DNA of 64,000 nt. Source: Tetrahymena elliotti 4EA (Eukaryota > Ciliophora > Oligohymenophorea > Hymenostomatida > Tetrahymenidae). The notes beneath the pieces were generated by a model. That model was not told the origin of the DNA and made no database searches. It worked only from the letters and a program-made list of their open reading frames with translations. Positions 1 to 11,100 of the stretch are shown piece after piece. Numbering within the stretch: position 1 is the stretch's first letter; the number at the start of each line of letters is the position of its first letter. The translations under genes and the position numbers were made by a program. Location of the stretch: the NCBI GenBank assembly GCA_000231825.2, contig JH720293.1, forward strand, positions 2,999,422 to 3,063,421, written 5' to 3'.

Positions 1-2417
1 TCTAAGAAATTAATTAGTAAAATTAATTTTTGATAAAACTGTAAACATTTTTTACCTGTTTTCTGCATAAAATATTGTCATCAATAATTTCTATAACCTT
101 AGTTATAATATCAGAAGAAGGATCGTTAGGATTCAGTTTAATTTCTTTCAAACCTTTTTAGATTTTTCTAAAAATAAAATTTTTTTATAAATAAAATTCT
201 GAGATAATTAAAAAAAATTTACTCAATGCTAGAATTACTCTTCTTAGCTAAATCATCAATACCAGTAAAACTTAGTTCTACTTATCTCTGCTTCATATCA
301 TTATGATCCTCTTTAAATTTATTTTATTCAAATTATTTTCTGCAAATTTCTTTAATGCCCGTTTCTTTAAGCTGCTTTAACTGAGAGTGAATTATGATAA
401 TCCATTTTTCTAAATCAACTTTTTTCTCATCAAATATAGCAGACTTAAGATATTTCTTTCTCTCTTCCCTAATAACATTAAACATATTTTCTTTCTTTTT
501 AATTTCATCCCTCTTTTAAATAATATAATAATTTTATTAATGATAGAATGAAGAAATTTACTCTTCTTTTAAGCTCACTTAAACTAGACATCGCCTTATT
601 TTTTGCTTCCTCGCTATTATTTTATTTCATAATCGCTTTATTCTTTAAGTCATCATTACTCCTACAGTTTATTTAAGAATAGTTAAACATAATTCCTATT
701 TTGTAAAATTTTATACTGTAATATTTCCTTGGTCGTCATTAAGTTTCTCTAAAGTTCAGTTAATCTTTGAGTCTAATTTTATGTTATGTTTTTGCTCTTT
801 TAAATTTCTCTAATTTAAAAATCATAGTTTTTCTTGTTTGCAATAAACTCTGCTTCCTTCTTCTAAAGTGATTCTAATTAGTGTTAAAATATCATTTTAA
901 TTTTTAATATTAATTTTTACTGAAAAATAATTGAAATCTGAAAAAATTTTGAAAATAACAGACCTTCTTCAGTTTTATAAACTGAGATTTCTTTTTTTAA
1001 ACCTTCAATTTCCATTTCAATTGTTTTAATTTTAGTTTCCTAATAAAATTAAAAATTAGATTAAGCTCTTTGTATAACAATAATATACCAAATCAGATTT
1101 TTCTCTTGCTAGTTCATTAAGATTGATAGTAATATCAATAAGGATTTAATCGTTTTTCTATTTTTTTATTTAAAAAAAATCAATTTATATAAAAGTAGTC
1201 TAATAATGACCTACATCTCCACCTAAACCTTGCTTCTAGTTAGATTCTTAATCTTCAACTACTTTTTCATCACCAAATGTAGGACCTTTTTTTCTGAGTT
1301 CTTCATTTTTCTTTTTCAAATCTTTAATTTGATAATCCATTTTCTTTATTGTTTAAGCATAGCTATACAGTTGAGGACCTGACAAGTTAGAAGAAGCTCC
1401 ATGAATCTAACTTTAACCTAGTCCTCCCCCTCCACCACCAAGTCCTAAGTCTAGAATATTAGACTAACTACCTGGCACAAACAAGTTACTAGATGATTTT
1501 TATTGATATTTATCATTAAAAAGATTGAACTAAACTAGTTTATAATTTTAAAATTAAATTTAGGCATAGCATTATGAATTTTACCATGGTAAATATATGA
1601 TGCATTATCCCTACCATATACTATTCTAGTTTATAATACGTTATCCCATGGGCATTAAACTAATGGATTAGGTGTATCTTCATATTCTGTTTCTTTATCA
1701 GAGACTTGTCTATTAGAATTCTATAATAATTATTTCTACTTTAGAAGCTATTTGATTTTATTTAATTACTTACTTATCCCCAAGCATAAACTAAACCTCT
1801 TCTATTTACAGCAAAGGAGCATTCATCTCCAGCATAGATTTACACAATTTAATCTTTTTGAATTGACTAAAAAAAATTAACATAAATATGACTTAAAATA
1901 TTTTTTTGCTTCAATTTACTAAAACTTATTTAGGTTCATCAATAGGTAGTTTGTTTCCATGACCCAACTGATTTTTTAAATTTATTCAAAAATCACATTT
2001 TTGTATTATTTTAAATTAGCTTACTTGTCCAAAGTCGTTTTTACCCCAAGTATATACTTCTCCTCTTTCATTTAAGGCTAAAACATGATTTCTTCCTGTT
2101 GCAATAGCTACAATTAAAGTATTCTAAATATTTATTCTTGTTGGATTTCTAGCATCATCTGCATTCAATTTTCTTCCTAAGCATTCTGTTTTGGATCCCC
2201 AAGAAAAAAGCTGACCAGAAGCTATTCATTTCATTTCAATTTAAAATTTAGATTAGTTTAAAAAATGAATTATTTCTTTACTTGATAAACAAAACCAATT
2301 TCCTGAAGTACAAGCAAGTTATAAGATATTTACATCCTTAGGTATAAACTACCATTGTTCTATATTTTTTTCATTATTTTTACCTGCACGGAATCCTGCC
2401 ACACTCCTTTCAGACAT
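1..2417 (-). CDS. RCC1-repeat protein with C-terminal coiled coil (partial, cut by left edge)
   Basis: The start codon at 2417 opens MSERSVAGFRAGKNNEK. Three RCC1-type blades follow, each ending in the family's WG signature: LFSWGS, VYTWGKNDFGQLGHG and LVYAWGQ. RCC1 repeats form a seven-bladed propeller that acts as a Ran exchange factor or as a scaffold; fewer than seven blades are clear here, so Ran exchange activity should not be assumed. After the repeats come a glycine run (LGLGGGGGGLG, near 1400-1440) and long Lys/Glu-rich heptad-like sequence, probably coiled coil, running off the window near position 60. Several GT...AG introns are visible, including 2222-2281, 1968-2024, one near 1860-1910 and one near 1730-1785; TAA/TAG read as Gln throughout. 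The propeller exons are well supported; splice sites in the coiled-coil half are not resolved. Confidence 0.82.
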
Positions 2418-3683
2418 CTTTTTGATATGAAATATTAATTCTATTTTATAACTCTGCAGTCTATTTCCTACTAATTTGTATTTATTTAGAATATTACCAT
2501 GGATTTGTCCATCTAAATAAAAAATAAAAATCGTTAGTTAATTTAATAATTAGGATAAATAAAATGTTTTACTCTCTTCGATGCGTTTAAGTTACTCATT
2601 TCTAATTTTCTAAAATATCAAAACTTCAAAAATAATTGGCTCTCTTTAATTAAATCTGATTTAATGATTTTTGTTTATTATACTAAAAACGTATCTAAAA
2701 AGACAACAAAAATTTTAATAGAACATATGAATATTATAATAATTTACTTATCTAAACAATATTAAAAATCATTTATTCCAAAAATATAAAATTCAAAATC
2801 AATTTATTCATTAAAAAATCTCAAATGATTTTGAATAAAGAGATTTTCAAATACATATTTTAATTAAAATTTAACTGAATTATTTATTGATTTAGTATTT
2901 TATTTGTATGAACTATGTTTGAATTAAAAGTTATTGGTACTAGATTTAAATTTTTGAAGTTTTATATGGGTTACATGATGGTTTATTCAAAATAAATTGA
3001 CTATGAATTATTTCTAATAACCTAATCTGATCAAAATGCAAATTTCCAACTTATTTTGTAAATTAATACCATAAATCTAACTTTTATAGAGACTCTAATA
3101 ATATATTAATCCTGATTTGATTTCACACCTGGAACTAATCCAAATACATAAATTAAAGTGCAGGTTTGTTTAAATAATAAAATTATTCTTTAGAAAATCT
3201 GAAATTATTTTTGAAAAGAAAAGAAAATTGATTGTAAAGAAGATTGAATAGTTATTAATGTGTGTGAAACAGTAGAGTAAATAGATAAAAATAAACAAGA
3301 AGAAGTAAGAAATAATTTAATATAAATTAGTATATAAATATTGATAATATAAAATATGATTGAATTTATTCAAATTTGTTTGGGTGAAAATGAGCTCAAT
3401 TAAGAGTTCAACAAATAATATTTTCCATTTTATTAGTTTATTTTGTATTACTTTAATCATTATAAATTAAATATATTATTTTTTTTAAATTTGATTTCGT
3501 TCTTTCATTACTTTAAATTTTTTATGTCAATAACATCATGAGATTTTCATCTTGGAAAGTTTATTAATAATATTTTTAATATTTAAATTAAAAAAATTAA
3601 TAACATTTATGATAAATATATTATCCTTTACTCTTTACAATAGAGCTATTTGCGAAAATTTTAGTTCATTATTATTGTTATTT
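2418..3683. other. A+T-rich intergenic region
   Basis: This stretch lies between the start of the RCC1-repeat gene and the stop of the CCCH zinc-finger gene, so it holds the former's promoter and the latter's 3' flank. No reading frame, RNA gene or ordered repeat is recognisable beyond poly-A/T runs. Confidence 0.6.
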
Positions 3684-4250
3684 TCATTTTGTAATAGATT
3701 CAGGATAACTTGATTAAGAAACTTTAAGCTCTTATTATTATGAAACTATAGAAAGAAAAATAGGCAGTCTTGTAGTTTGCTTTATTGGTGTTTTTTCTAA
3801 TGATTTTTATAATTTAGGCATGCTTGAGGATGAAATATTTTACTAAATTTCAGCTGTTTCTGAGTAAGGCTCTTGCATTTAGAGGCAAAAAATTTTATTA
3901 GCATCTTCTTATTCACAAAGATTATATAGAACTTTTTAATAATATGTTGATTATTTGATTTCAGAAATAGTTCTATTTTCATGAATAAACATGCATCTGT
4001 TTCCATATGGACAGAATTTTTAAGTATGGAAGGAATTGCATAATTTAGATTTATATTGTCTTTTATTTACTAAGCTTTTATCAACTAGCTCATTTTTACC
4101 ATGGGCAAATTAGCACTTCTTTCCATAATTGCATTTGCCAAATTCCATCCAATTTTTGCACATTTCAGTCTTAAATTTACTGGCCTCTTATTAGTTATGA
4201 TTCGATGCTAAATTGTTAATTTAAGACTATTATAAAGGTTATTAGCTCAT
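3684..4250 (-). CDS. Tandem CCCH zinc-finger protein (TTP/TIS11 type)
   Basis: A 188-residue protein in one exon. It carries two perfect CX8CX5CX3H fingers: Cys31-Cys40-Cys46-His50 and Cys71-Cys80-Cys86-His90. Each is preceded by a lead-in like the family's YKTELC: FKTEMC and YKSKLC. This is the tristetraprolin/TIS11 arrangement, whose members bind A+U-rich elements in mRNA 3' ends and promote deadenylation and decay. The linker between the fingers is 20 residues, against the usual 18. The N-terminus (MSQQPLQQSQINN) and the C-terminal half are Gln/Ser-rich and probably disordered. Glutamine is encoded by TAA/TAG inside the first finger (CQFAH) and the second (HTQKFC), which directly shows the ciliate code. 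The TGA stop is at 3684-3686. RNA-binding is confident; the target is unknown. Confidence 0.9.
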
Positions 4251-4521
4251 GCTATTGCTTCCAAAACTGAATTTTTTCTTTTATGTCACATTATCAAATG
4301 CAAAACTATTTGAGCTGTTAGATTTCTCATTAAATTACTATGAAGTAAGAGAGCTAGTATTTTATGGGTAGCTAGTAGATGATAAAAATGAGGAAGAGCA
4401 GATTTGAGATTACAATGATGAGGAGGAAGACTAAGATGAGGAAGAACCAGATGAAGCTTATGATGATGTGGAGGTTGATAGGTTTGAAGGATTCTATTAG
4501 ATAGAATCTACATTAATTTGA
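4249..4521 (+). pseudogene. Acidic reading frame interrupted by one TGA; possible relic or selenoprotein-like gene
   Basis: From the ATG at 4249 a frame of 52 codons runs to TGA at 4405-4407, then continues in the same frame for 37 more codons to a second TGA at 4519. The first part is ordinary in composition (YVTLSNAKLFELLDF, YYEVRELVFYG). The second is strongly acidic (DYNDEEEDQDEEEPDEAYDD). The stretch is richer in G+C than the surrounding spacer, which suggests real coding ancestry. Its ATG overlaps the start codon of the CCCH gene on the other strand, leaving no room for separate promoters. It could be a decayed gene, a TGA-decoded selenoprotein (no SECIS element was recognised) or chance. 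I do not recognise the protein. Confidence 0.35.
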
Positions 4522-6343
4522 GAGGCATTACTATTCTATTTACTAGAATAAATGTCCTGATTTTTGTTAATAAAATTTTATTAGTGTTGCTTATAAACAA
4601 ATCTTTATTCTGTTTCAGGTGAAAATTAGGTCATCATATTTTCTGAGTCAGATTCTCTTCTTCTCCTTTTTCCAAAGCTCAGTAAATCTTAAGGAAAACC
4701 AAAGGTTAGTTAATTATTAGATAGGTAAATCTTTGATGATGTACTGTTGTTCATTTAAAATGTGTTTTTTACATAAGCATTGTACTAAATTTGCTATTAT
4801 TAAAAGCAGTTATGACTAAATATGTTGTTTTCTAGGTTATTCATTCTATGAATAAATAGATAAATAAATATTTTTTTTAATAAATGGTTGAAGGCGAGAT
4901 GATAAGATGGATGGTTTTTACTATATTTGTATTGGAAGAATAAAAGCTATGAGTGTATTAATATGCTAATTAATTTTTAATTTTTTTTATTAATTATATT
5001 TGTAGCTGATATTTTTTTAATTATTCTCTTTATCTTTTTTAAATTTCAATTAATTTATTGATATTTTTCCGTTTAAAGATAAATCTTAGTCTTTTAAAAT
5101 TGTGGATATTAATACTAATAATTTTTATTCAATGCTTTATTTTATATAATTTATTTTTATATGTGCAAATTCTTTGTAATTAGCATATCCACATTGTCTT
5201 TTATCAACGTCTTTAAAAATATTCATTTTCTTTGTTGTTACATTTAATTGCATATCCAATTTAAATGCTACAATCCTAAATGGTATTTTCAAAGAAACCA
5301 ACCACTTTCATTTTAAATAAAATAATCCAATTAAAATAGATTATTTTAGCCAACAAACTATTAAAATAATTTCAAAAAACTTAATAAGTTTTTTCATAAT
5401 TTCTTGTTGAACCATAAAGTATAATTTATTAAAGTAATTTCTTTTTTCAAGATGTAAAAGAAGCTTATTTTCTGGTTTGTGATTTTTATTAAAATTTGAA
5501 TAGAAATAAAATGCTTAAAAATATTTTTAATTTGTTAGAATTCAAAAATTTAAATAAAATCTATTCTATTTAAATATTATTATCATCTTCTATCTTTTTT
5601 ATTTTCAATAGTGCATCATAAATTTTTAATAACTTTAATTTACATATTTTATTTATTCAAATAATTTGTTGATTATTTTGATTGGTAAATAAATTTCCCT
5701 TAATTTATTTTCAAATGAAAAACAATCTTTTTATCCTCATTTTAAACAATTTAACTTATTAAAGACAAATCCACCAAAATAATTTAATTCTATTTTTATT
5801 TCAATAATTTAATATATTTTTGTTAAAAATTAACATTTTCTTAAAAAAAATAGTAAATTATTCTATCATGCTAATTTTTTACATGTAGAATGATAATAAA
5901 AATATTCATTTAATTTTCTTTTAGTTATTTTAGATATTTCTCCTCAAACTAGTAATTAAATTTACTGCTGTATACCAAATAATGTAGTAAATTATTTTAA
6001 AAAGAAGAAAATTTTGATGATAAAATTTTAACTCTATTTTCATATTTAAATTAAGTGCTAAGTTACTAAATTTAGATGATTGAAGAAGATTAATTTAAGA
6101 TATAACCTATTTTGCAAAAGTTTATTCTTTCTTTACAGTAATGTCAAATAAAATTCTGAAATTCGTTGAAATATTATTTTAGCTTATTTAGGTTTTATAT
6201 TCATTTCAATGATTAAGATTTTACCAAAAATATCATTTTCTCAAAAAATAAAAATATTTGATAAATTTTATTTACATTTGTTGTTTAAAAATTTATAAAA
6301 ATTTAAAATACAAAATAATAAATCATTTTTGATATTTCTATTT
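4522..6343. other. A+T-rich intergenic region
   Basis: No gene, RNA or organised repeat is visible in this spacer between the acidic frame and the 3' end of the COQ11-like gene. It is dominated by poly-A/T and short A+T microsatellites. Confidence 0.6.
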
Positions 6344-7227
6344 TCACTTTCTCTCAAAAATTTCTGAATATTTTTCAATATCTTCATTTGTTAGACGTAA
6401 ACCATCAGTTTGTTTGTTTACAGCAGAATATAAAGCAGCGTTTACAACATCCTTTAGGAGGACAGATCTTTCTACATAAAACTTATCAAGAACGTCTTTC
6501 ATGACACTATTTTAAGGGACAGTTTTGACTAATCTAGTATGAAGGAAATTCCATGCATCACATTCATATCTAACAATCAAACTCCACCATCTTTCTTAAA
6601 AGCTGTATATAAAACCAGGTCTTAAGATAGTACTTTTAACATGTGTTAAAGAAAGTAAATGCTCTTCTGCTTCTTACTTAGTAGTTATATATCTGTTGAT
6701 AAAAGGAGGAGGAGCAGCAGAACTTAAATAAACTATTTTTTTATCTATTCAATAAAATATTTTATAAATACCATAAGCTAAATATGTTTAAAAATTCTTA
6801 ATTCTAGTAAAATAAATGTTTATATTTGAAAAATTGTTTTGAATGCTCATCTTTTTTTTTGTTGATTAATTTTACATTATTTAAATGATTCAAGTTTATT
6901 TCCAACATTGATGGCAACATCTCTATTGAGATGTTCGTAGGTACCATACTCACCAGGTTTTCTTCCTTTAGTGAAAGTTGTATCAATTAAAGTTCCAACT
7001 GTATTGATTACAGCATCTGCTTTTTCTAAATTTTAAGATATCTTTTCTGGGTCAGTTACATCAGCTTAAACGTATTAGATGTTTTATTGCCAGTCCTCTC
7101 TAGTAATGGGAGCACCTCTTCTAGATACACAAGTAACTTAAGCTCCTAACTTCAATGCTTTTTTAGCTATTGCAGAGCCTACATATCCTGAACCACCTAT
7201 AAGGCATAAATTCTTTCCTGCTAACAT
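6344..7227 (-). CDS. COQ11-like NAD(P)-binding Rossmann protein (atypical short-chain dehydrogenase)
   Basis: Two exons (6876-7227 and 6344-6744) joined across a 131-nt intron give 250 residues. The N-terminus has a dinucleotide-binding glycine motif, GGSGYVG at residues 11-17, followed by VTCVSRRG and VQADVTDP, as in the atypical SDR/epimerase fold. After the intron come IVYLSSAAPPP, a YITTKQEAE segment in the place of the SDR Tyr-x3-Lys, and ILRPGFIY. The order and wording match yeast COQ11 (coenzyme Q synthome, mitochondrial inner membrane) and NDUFA9-like proteins. The role in ubiquinone biosynthesis is inferred from family resemblance. No cleavable mitochondrial presequence is obvious at the chosen start. 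A TTACAG just upstream looks like a splice acceptor, so a short 5' exon with a targeting signal is possible. Confidence 0.8.
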
Positions 7228-8180
7228 TTTTCTGTAATTAGATTTTTCTATTAGATTTCTATTTATTTGATAAATTTCTGATATTTTGAGTAAATAAAAA
7301 ATTATAAAATAAAGTATCCAGTTGAATATATCTATTTCTACTCAATTATAAGTATATAATTTCATTTATAAAATTGCTTGCATAAAATCATTAAAATAGC
7401 ATATTCTATCCTTCAGTTTATAGTTTCTTTTTTCTTCTTCTAAATTCCTGTTGAAAAAATAGTTTAAAACTTTTTAGAGATAATATTTATTAAGTATTTC
7501 TAAAAATAATAACTAAAATTGCTATGAAATTAATAATTAGTATCATTGCTGAACAACAAATAAGACTCAAATTAACATTTACAAGCTAATTAAAGATGTT
7601 TAAACATCTCATTTAAAATTTAAACAAATATAAGCCATTGTTTTATACTTGTTTTTAAAATGTAAATATGGAATAAGATAGTGAATTTATTTGTAGGACT
7701 ATAAAAATTAGATAATACCAAATCATAAATCACTAATTAGTTAAAAATTGAGAGTAATTTTGTTTTTATATAAAAAAATGAAAAATGTTAATTCGAAATC
7801 TAAATTAAGAGAGATGCTTTTCTCATCATGTGCAATGATTCCAATAAATTTTATTTAATTGTACAGTAATGTACTGTTTATAAATAATTAGTAAATAAAT
7901 AAAGCAAGATAGCAATCAATCGGCTAAAAAAGCTTGGTTTCATTTCAAAAAATTCTAAATAAAAATAAGATTTTGAAAAGATTTATGAAAATTGACTGAT
8001 TTTTTATTTAAATTATGAATAATATTTAGAAAAAGTTAGTTGTTTTAATCTTGATTTTGTTTTATTAAGCTCATTCATAATACGATTTTTATTGATTTCA
8101 TATATAAAATTATTAAAAGCATAAGCATAAATTATCAATCTTTATTTTTTTAGATAGATAGATAACATTAGCTAATTAAA
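7228..8180. other. Divergent intergenic region
   Basis: This lies between the divergent starts of the COQ11-like gene (-) and the Gln-rich gene (+), so both promoters should be inside. Only A+T-rich sequence, a small inverted repeat (ACAGTA...TACTGT near 7863-7878) and a short TAGA repeat near 8153 are seen. Confidence 0.5.
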
Positions 8181-11100
8181 ATGAGAAGATAATCTGCAGA
8201 AAGTTCTAAGGAGCCTAAAGGAATATTAAAAACATCTACTAAATACGGTATTCCTACCTCTCCTTCTTCTCAAAATCTTTCAAGATAGGGATAAAGCAAA
8301 TATGAATCTATTTTGAAATAGCATGGAGATAGTATTTTAAAGAAGGAAATTGAACAGAAATCGTTACAACAAAAATAAATAACAAATGAAAATAAAAGCA
8401 ATAATAGCTTTCATAATAAATCAAATGCAAGCATCAATAGTGCTCGTAAGAATAACTCTTCTAAACTTGATAATTCTACTACTGTTAAGCGTTAAAGCAT
8501 TTCACAGTAATAATTAGGTTAGTTAAATTAATCAGTAGATAAGCAAAGAAGATAAAGTCGCTTAAATGATTAAATTTTAGAAATTTCACAAGGAAGTAGA
8601 CTAGCAACATATAGTCAAAGCCCTTTAAATATCAACTAAAGTCATATTATCAATAATAGTATACATGCATATGTAAATAATTAAAATTAACTCTCACAAT
8701 CTCCTAATTAATACTAGACAAGTTTAGCTACATAAGCAGGAAATGTTGGTGGAATTAATTCAGCTGCAGCTACACTAAATTCCATTTTTAATTAAGGTAA
8801 TGAATGCTTAAACATTAAATAATTTAAATTCATATTAACCTAAAAAGATTTTATATTTATAATTGATAGTTTATTTATAGCCTTTACATAAAATGCATTT
8901 ATTTTTAAAAATTTTTATTGAATTGAAAATTTTCTCAGTTAATTTTCAAATTTAAAGCACAAATACTAGCTTTTTAAGATATAGGTCTAATTCATTTACT
9001 TATTTATTAATAGTAACTTTAAAGGATTTGTGTCCTGAAGATAAAAGGAAGGTAGGTTAGCTGATGAAAAAGCTTGCAGAGGAAAAATAAGAAAAAGAAT
9101 TACTTAAATAAAAACTGTAAATAAATGAGAATGTTTACAAAGAGAGAATAAATCATATTATAAAAGAGAATTAGTAGATATAGGAAAATACAAATGTATT
9201 AAAAGAAAAATTTTAGCAATCTGTTAAGCTTTTATAAAATGTAAGAGATAGAAGTGCTGAAAGAGGTTCACCTTATTTGTTTCCTTAGTAAATAACTCCT
9301 CAAAGCAACAATTAATTTAATTATGATAGCAACTAAAGTAGTTAACCTCAAAGTCAGAACTTTAAAAAGCAATTAAATAAAAGTTTACAGTAAATTTCAG
9401 ATAACAACATAGGAGAATAAGAATAATTACAAAATACTACTGGATAAAATTAAAATAATAAAAGTAATTTAGATTTGAGAGTTTCTTCTTTTAATAATAT
9501 CCCAGTTAAAGATTTACCTGAGGATTACTAATAGTAAATGAGGTAATCAAGATAATCTGATTTTTAAATGGGCTCTTCTTCAGAAGGTAATTAAGGATAT
9601 AGATAAGAAGATATTGAAGAAAATGATGATAGGTTAAGTAGACATAGCAGATTAAGTAAGTAGGGGGAAATACAAAATTATTAAGGAATGTAATAAGTTT
9701 AATAACAGAATATATAACCCTTTGCTAGCAAGTAATCAACAATAAATGCAAATATGTATTAAAGAAATAACAATAATAATAATAGTTTATCAAGCAAGAA
9801 TATAAATTAATTTTAATAAGCAGCATACTTAGCAGATAGTTTGGACTAAGAAGTTTAAGAATTCCTATCACAAAGTATAAACAATGCACAGACTGGTAAA
9901 ATTGCTGATTTAGAACAATAATTAAATCAAGTTTCAAACATACCTCAATAATCTCGAAATAATTAAACTCCAAACAGCTATCATTAGTCAACAGCAGGAT
10001 AAATAAAATACAGTATTCCTAATTAGCAATAATAAATTTTTTAAAATTAACAATTGCCTTTGAATCCTAATAATTAGTATCAAGACTAAGCTGCTTAAAC
10101 TTCTTTTGCCAAGTATGTCTATAAAAATGGGTAAGTAAATGATTAGCAGTATATACCTAATAATTAATTGTTAAAAAACAACTCTTAATTGAAATACTCA
10201 CTATCACTATAATCTAAATCTCCTTAGACGACCCTGACTAAATAGCCTCATTTAACTAATGTTTATCAATCTGCATCTTTTATGCAATCTAATGGAACAA
10301 TCAATCAGGCTTCAATAAATAATCATACAGAAAAATAAAAAGAAAGAATTACTTTAAAAGTTAATTCTGGAGAAAGTGAAAAAATGTTTAATTAATGGAA
10401 AAAATAATATGCTGCAACTTCCACTAATGAGTAAATTATCAATTCCCCTTATAAAAATTAGCATTTCTATGACAGAGCTAAGTAAGTAGAAGAAGACGAT
10501 ACTAGTACTTTTTAGGAAATATAAAACCTACGCTCTTAAATGCAAGGGTTAGTAAATTCTTTGAAGCAAATTAGTTTGAATAAATAGCAAAAGCAAGAGC
10601 AAACAAAGCAAATATAGTAAAATAGCAATAAAAAAATAAATAGTAAAGAATCTCAATCTTCTGAACACTAACCTGTGTAGAAACTATTATAAGGAGAAAT
10701 ACATTCTGTATCTTCTAGAGGAAATTATGAAAGTTTAAATTCAAACAAGCAGACAGAGAATCCAAAAAATACTGTAAAGTCAACTATGAATAGCTATAAA
10801 GAAAATAGAAATAGAAATTCAAATACCAGTCATGAAACATTTGCCTAAATTCCTTAACATACTTAAAACCACTCTTCTAATAGGTCTTCTTAAAAATAAG
10901 ATACTATATAAACTAACCCACCTCCTAAATACTTAAAATAATACAAGAATAGTAGTGAAGAAAATAGCAGTGAAGATGATGATTAAATTGAAATTGCATA
11001 AAAATTTTTAAACTTAAAAAAGTAAAAGCTTTTAAGTCATTTACAAGACATAAGAAAAGATGATTTCCTTGATTCAAGCAGTTTTGAGTAATCACAATTA

